Positions 44,878-46,612 of a stretch of DNA of 46,612 bases are shown here, piece after piece. Source of the stretch: an uncultured Brevibacillus sp. (lineage in GTDB: Bacteria; Bacillota; Bacilli; Brevibacillales; Brevibacillaceae); the NCBI GenBank assembly GCA_946402065.1, contig CAMIVR010000022.1, positions 1 through 46,612 on the forward strand. The letters are read 5' to 3'. The translations under genes were made by a program, and so were the position numbers. Positions within the stretch are counted from its first letter, which is position 1; the number at the start of each line of letters is the position of its first letter. Under the pieces are notes generated by a model that was not told where the DNA came from, searched no databases, and was given only the letters and a program-made list of their open reading frames with translations.

Positions 44878-46353
44878 ATGACAGAAAAAAATGCAATGAT
44901 TGAGCCAGGGTGGAACTTCGACAACAGCTATGCGCGGCTGCCGGAAGCATTTTTTACGCAACTGAACGCAACGCCTGTCGGCTCGCCGAAGTTGAGCGTG
45001 CTTAACCGTACGCTGGCAGCAACCCTCGGGTTGGACAGTGAAGTGCTGCAAAGCCCGCAAGGTGTAGCGCAGCTCGCCGGCAACCAGGTTCCCGAGGGCG
45101 CGATGCCGCTGGCTCAGGCCTATGCCGGACATCAATTCGGCCACTTTACGATGCTGGGGGACGGGCGGGCGCTGTTAGTTGGCGAACAGATTACCCCTCT
45201 AGGCGAGCGCTTTGACATTCAGCTGAAAGGTTCAGGGCGAACGCCATACTCCCGCCGCGGCGACGGCCGAGCGGCACTTGGCCCGATGCTGCGCGAATAC
45301 ATCATCAGCGAAGCGATGCATGCGCTGGGGATTCCTACCACCCGAAGTCTGGCGGTGGTGACGACGGGTGAGACGATCATCCGCGAAACAGAGCTGCCTG
45401 GTGCGGTTCTGACCCGTGTCGCGGTCAGTCATATCCGCGTCGGTACGTTTCAATACGCTGCCGCGTGGTGCACACCCGAGGAGCTTCGGACTCTCGCGGA
45501 TTACACCTTGCAAAGACATTTTCCAGACGTTGCGGCAGAAGAGAACCGCTATCTTTTCCTGCTTCGCGAAGTCATCAAGCGTCAGGCTGAGCTGATCGCC
45601 AAATGGCAGCTCGTCGGGTTCATCCACGGGGTAATGAACACCGACAATATGGCCATCAGCGGGGAGACGATTGACTATGGTCCTTGCGCCTTTATGGATA
45701 CGTATGATCCGGCTACCGTATTCAGCTCCATTGACGTGCAGGGGCGCTATGCTTATGGCAATCAGCCGCGCATTGCCATGTGGAATCTCGCGCGCTTTGC
45801 CGAAACCCTTTTGCCGCTGCTGCACGACGACGAGGAGCAGTCGATTAAAATAGCCGAGGATGCACTCGCCGATTTTGGTACGACGTATAACCGCAACTGG
45901 CTTTCGGGAATGCGGGCAAAGCTGGGGATGTGTAACGAAGAGGCCGAGGATGTATCCTTGATTGATAACCTGCTGTCCATGATGCAGAAGCACCAAGCGG
46001 ATTTCACCAATACCTTCCGCGCGTTAACATTTGGCAAACCGGAAGAGACAGTCCTGTTTGGCACAGCGGAATTTTCGCAGTGGCATGAGCAGTGGCAGGC
46101 GAGATTGGGCAGAGTGCCGGAATCAGCGAACGCCTCGCAACAGTTGATGCGTAACAGCAACCCCGCCGTCATTCCGCGCAACCACCGGGTCGAGGAAGCG
46201 CTGAATGCCGCCGTGAACGAAGCGGACTACAGTGTGATGGAACGGCTGCTCGACGTTCTTTCACATCCCTACGCACACACTCCCAAGCAAGAGGAATACA
46301 GCACACTGCCTGAGCCGTCAGCCGGTCCGTATCGAACGTATTGCGGTACTTGA
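44878..46353 (+). CDS. selO: Protein adenylyltransferase SelO (YdiU family)
   Basis: 491-residue pseudokinase-fold enzyme that transfers AMP from ATP to hydroxyl side chains of target proteins, linked to redox stress. Recognisable parts are [97 protein letters not shown] with YGPCAFMD, and the C-terminal YRTYCGT. The last motif corresponds to the usual Y-x-T-F/Y-C-G-T end, so the protein is complete. AGGAGA precedes the ATG. It is divergent from methionine gamma-lyase. A strong terminator follows at 46361. Confidence 0.95.
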   Translation: MTEKNAMIEPGWNFDNSYARLPEAFFTQLNATPVGSPKLSVLNRTLAATLGLDSEVLQSPQGVAQLAGNQVPEGAMPLAQAYAGHQFGHFTMLGDGRALLVGEQITPLGERFDIQLKGSGRTPYSRRGDGRAALGPMLREYIISEAMHALGIPTTRSLAVVTTGETIIRETELPGAVLTRVAVSHIRVGTFQYAAAWCTPEELRTLADYTLQRHFPDVAAEENRYLFLLREVIKRQAELIAKWQLVGFIHGVMNTDNMAISGETIDYGPCAFMDTYDPATVFSSIDVQGRYAYGNQPRIAMWNLARFAETLLPLLHDDEEQSIKIAEDALADFGTTYNRNWLSGMRAKLGMCNEEAEDVSLIDNLLSMMQKHQADFTNTFRALTFGKPEETVLFGTAEFSQWHEQWQARLGRVPESANASQQLMRNSNPAVIPRNHRVEEALNAAVNEADYSVMERLLDVLSHPYAHTPKQEEYSTLPEPSAGPYRTYCGT

Positions 46354-46360
46354 TCGCTGT

Positions 46361-46404
46361 GCCCCGTTCATTGTTAGACCACTAACGATGACGGGGCGTT
46401 TTTT
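46361..46404 (+). terminator. Intrinsic terminator of selO
   Basis: GCCCCGTTCATTGTTAG (46361-46377) pairs with CTAACGATGACGGGGC (46382-46397) with a small bulge, then GTTTTTT. Confidence 0.9.
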
Positions 46405-46612
46405 ACAACCAAGCCTTTTTCAACAGCTCCACGCCAAGCTGGATGTCTTCACTGGAAAGATTGCTAAACCCCAGTTTAATAATGGGGTTGTCGGAAACGT
46501 TTTTCACAAAGTAGAGGGAAGTCGGATACACCTTGACGCCATAACGGGAAGCGCGCTCGATCAGCCATTCTTCTGAACGCTCCAGATGCACTTCGATTAA
46601 TACGTACAACCC
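46403..46612 (-). CDS. MocR/GabR-type PLP-dependent regulator, C-terminal end (partial)
   Basis: About 69 codons open to the right edge of the window: LYVLIEVHLERSEEWLIERA, then YGVKVYPTSLYF and IIKLGFSNLSSEDIQLGVEL. This is the last part of the aminotransferase-like domain of GntR/MocR regulators, where the small domain ends with a Gly-Phe-x-x-Leu strand and a final helix. The remaining 380 or so residues, with the DNA-binding head, lie outside. No start codon inside the window should be taken as real. Confidence 0.75.
   Translation of the reverse strand, partial: GLYVLIEVHLERSEEWLIERASRYGVKVYPTSLYFVKNVSDNPIIKLGFSNLSSEDIQLGVELLKKAWL

Overview
The window looks like chromosome of a Gram-positive, spore-former-type Firmicute close to Brevibacillus/Paenibacillaceae. 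This is inferred from strong AAGGAGG-type ribosome binding sites, TTGACA/TATAAT promoters, roughly half GC, a BlaI/MecI-type sensor pair, YesM-type kinase, Opu-type lipoprotein, NrtR, and many intrinsic terminators. No species can be assigned from sequence alone. There is no tRNA, rRNA, CRISPR array, phage module or transposase that I can support.

Layout. 1-6.9 kb: end of a peptide-type ABC transporter, a 345-bp structured repeat, tryptophan 2,3-dioxygenase (kynA), a BlaI/M56-peptidase signalling pair with two clear operators, and a drug-efflux MFS gene. 7.1-16.1 kb: a region of broken genes. A YesM-like kinase runs into the tail of a mannose-6-phosphate isomerase; an ArsR-type regulator is frameshifted; an aldolase head is joined to an oxidoreductase tail; a MerR-type effector domain has lost its head; two MFS genes survive only as mosaics of their ends. 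Intact genes among them are a VOC protein, a sugar-kinase/DeoR/lyxose-isomerase set, a glycine-zipper protein and a GNAT acetyltransferase.

16.4-23.8 kb: a histidine kinase, a sigma54 response regulator and an Opu-type substrate-binding lipoprotein form one operon. It precedes a Na+/solute symporter and an aspartoacylase-like deacylase. Between the two sets lie three copies of a GTGGGAAA-TTCTACA motif, about 80-140 bp upstream of the start predicted from a good sigma54 promoter, so the circuit can be read from the DNA. 24-27 kb: membrane protein, SDR oxidoreductase, TetR regulator with a duplicated perfect operator, and gene remnants. 27.3-31.1 kb: an NrtR-controlled NAD salvage operon (nrtR, nicotinamidase, pncB, nadD-like) with a consensus promoter and palindromic operator.

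31.9-40.1 kb: a six-gene exopolysaccharide operon: exported glycoside-hydrolase-like protein, membrane HEAT-repeat protein, processive GT2 synthase, receiver-domain protein lacking its phospho-acceptor Asp, WbpA-like UDP-GlcNAc dehydrogenase, and a membrane-anchored hydrolase-like protein without a normal start codon. A secreted stalk-domain protein follows. 41.2-46.6 kb: an ACT-PAS-AAA+ sigma54 activator, a second copy of the structured repeat, methionine gamma-lyase with its own sigma54 promoter, selO, and the end of a MocR-type regulator cut by the window edge.

The most unusual items are: the two-copy structured repeat, whose stems keep pairing through compensatory changes; the sigma54 HK-RR-SBP circuit; the exopolysaccharide operon with its pseudo-receiver; and the cluster of deletion-fusion scars.
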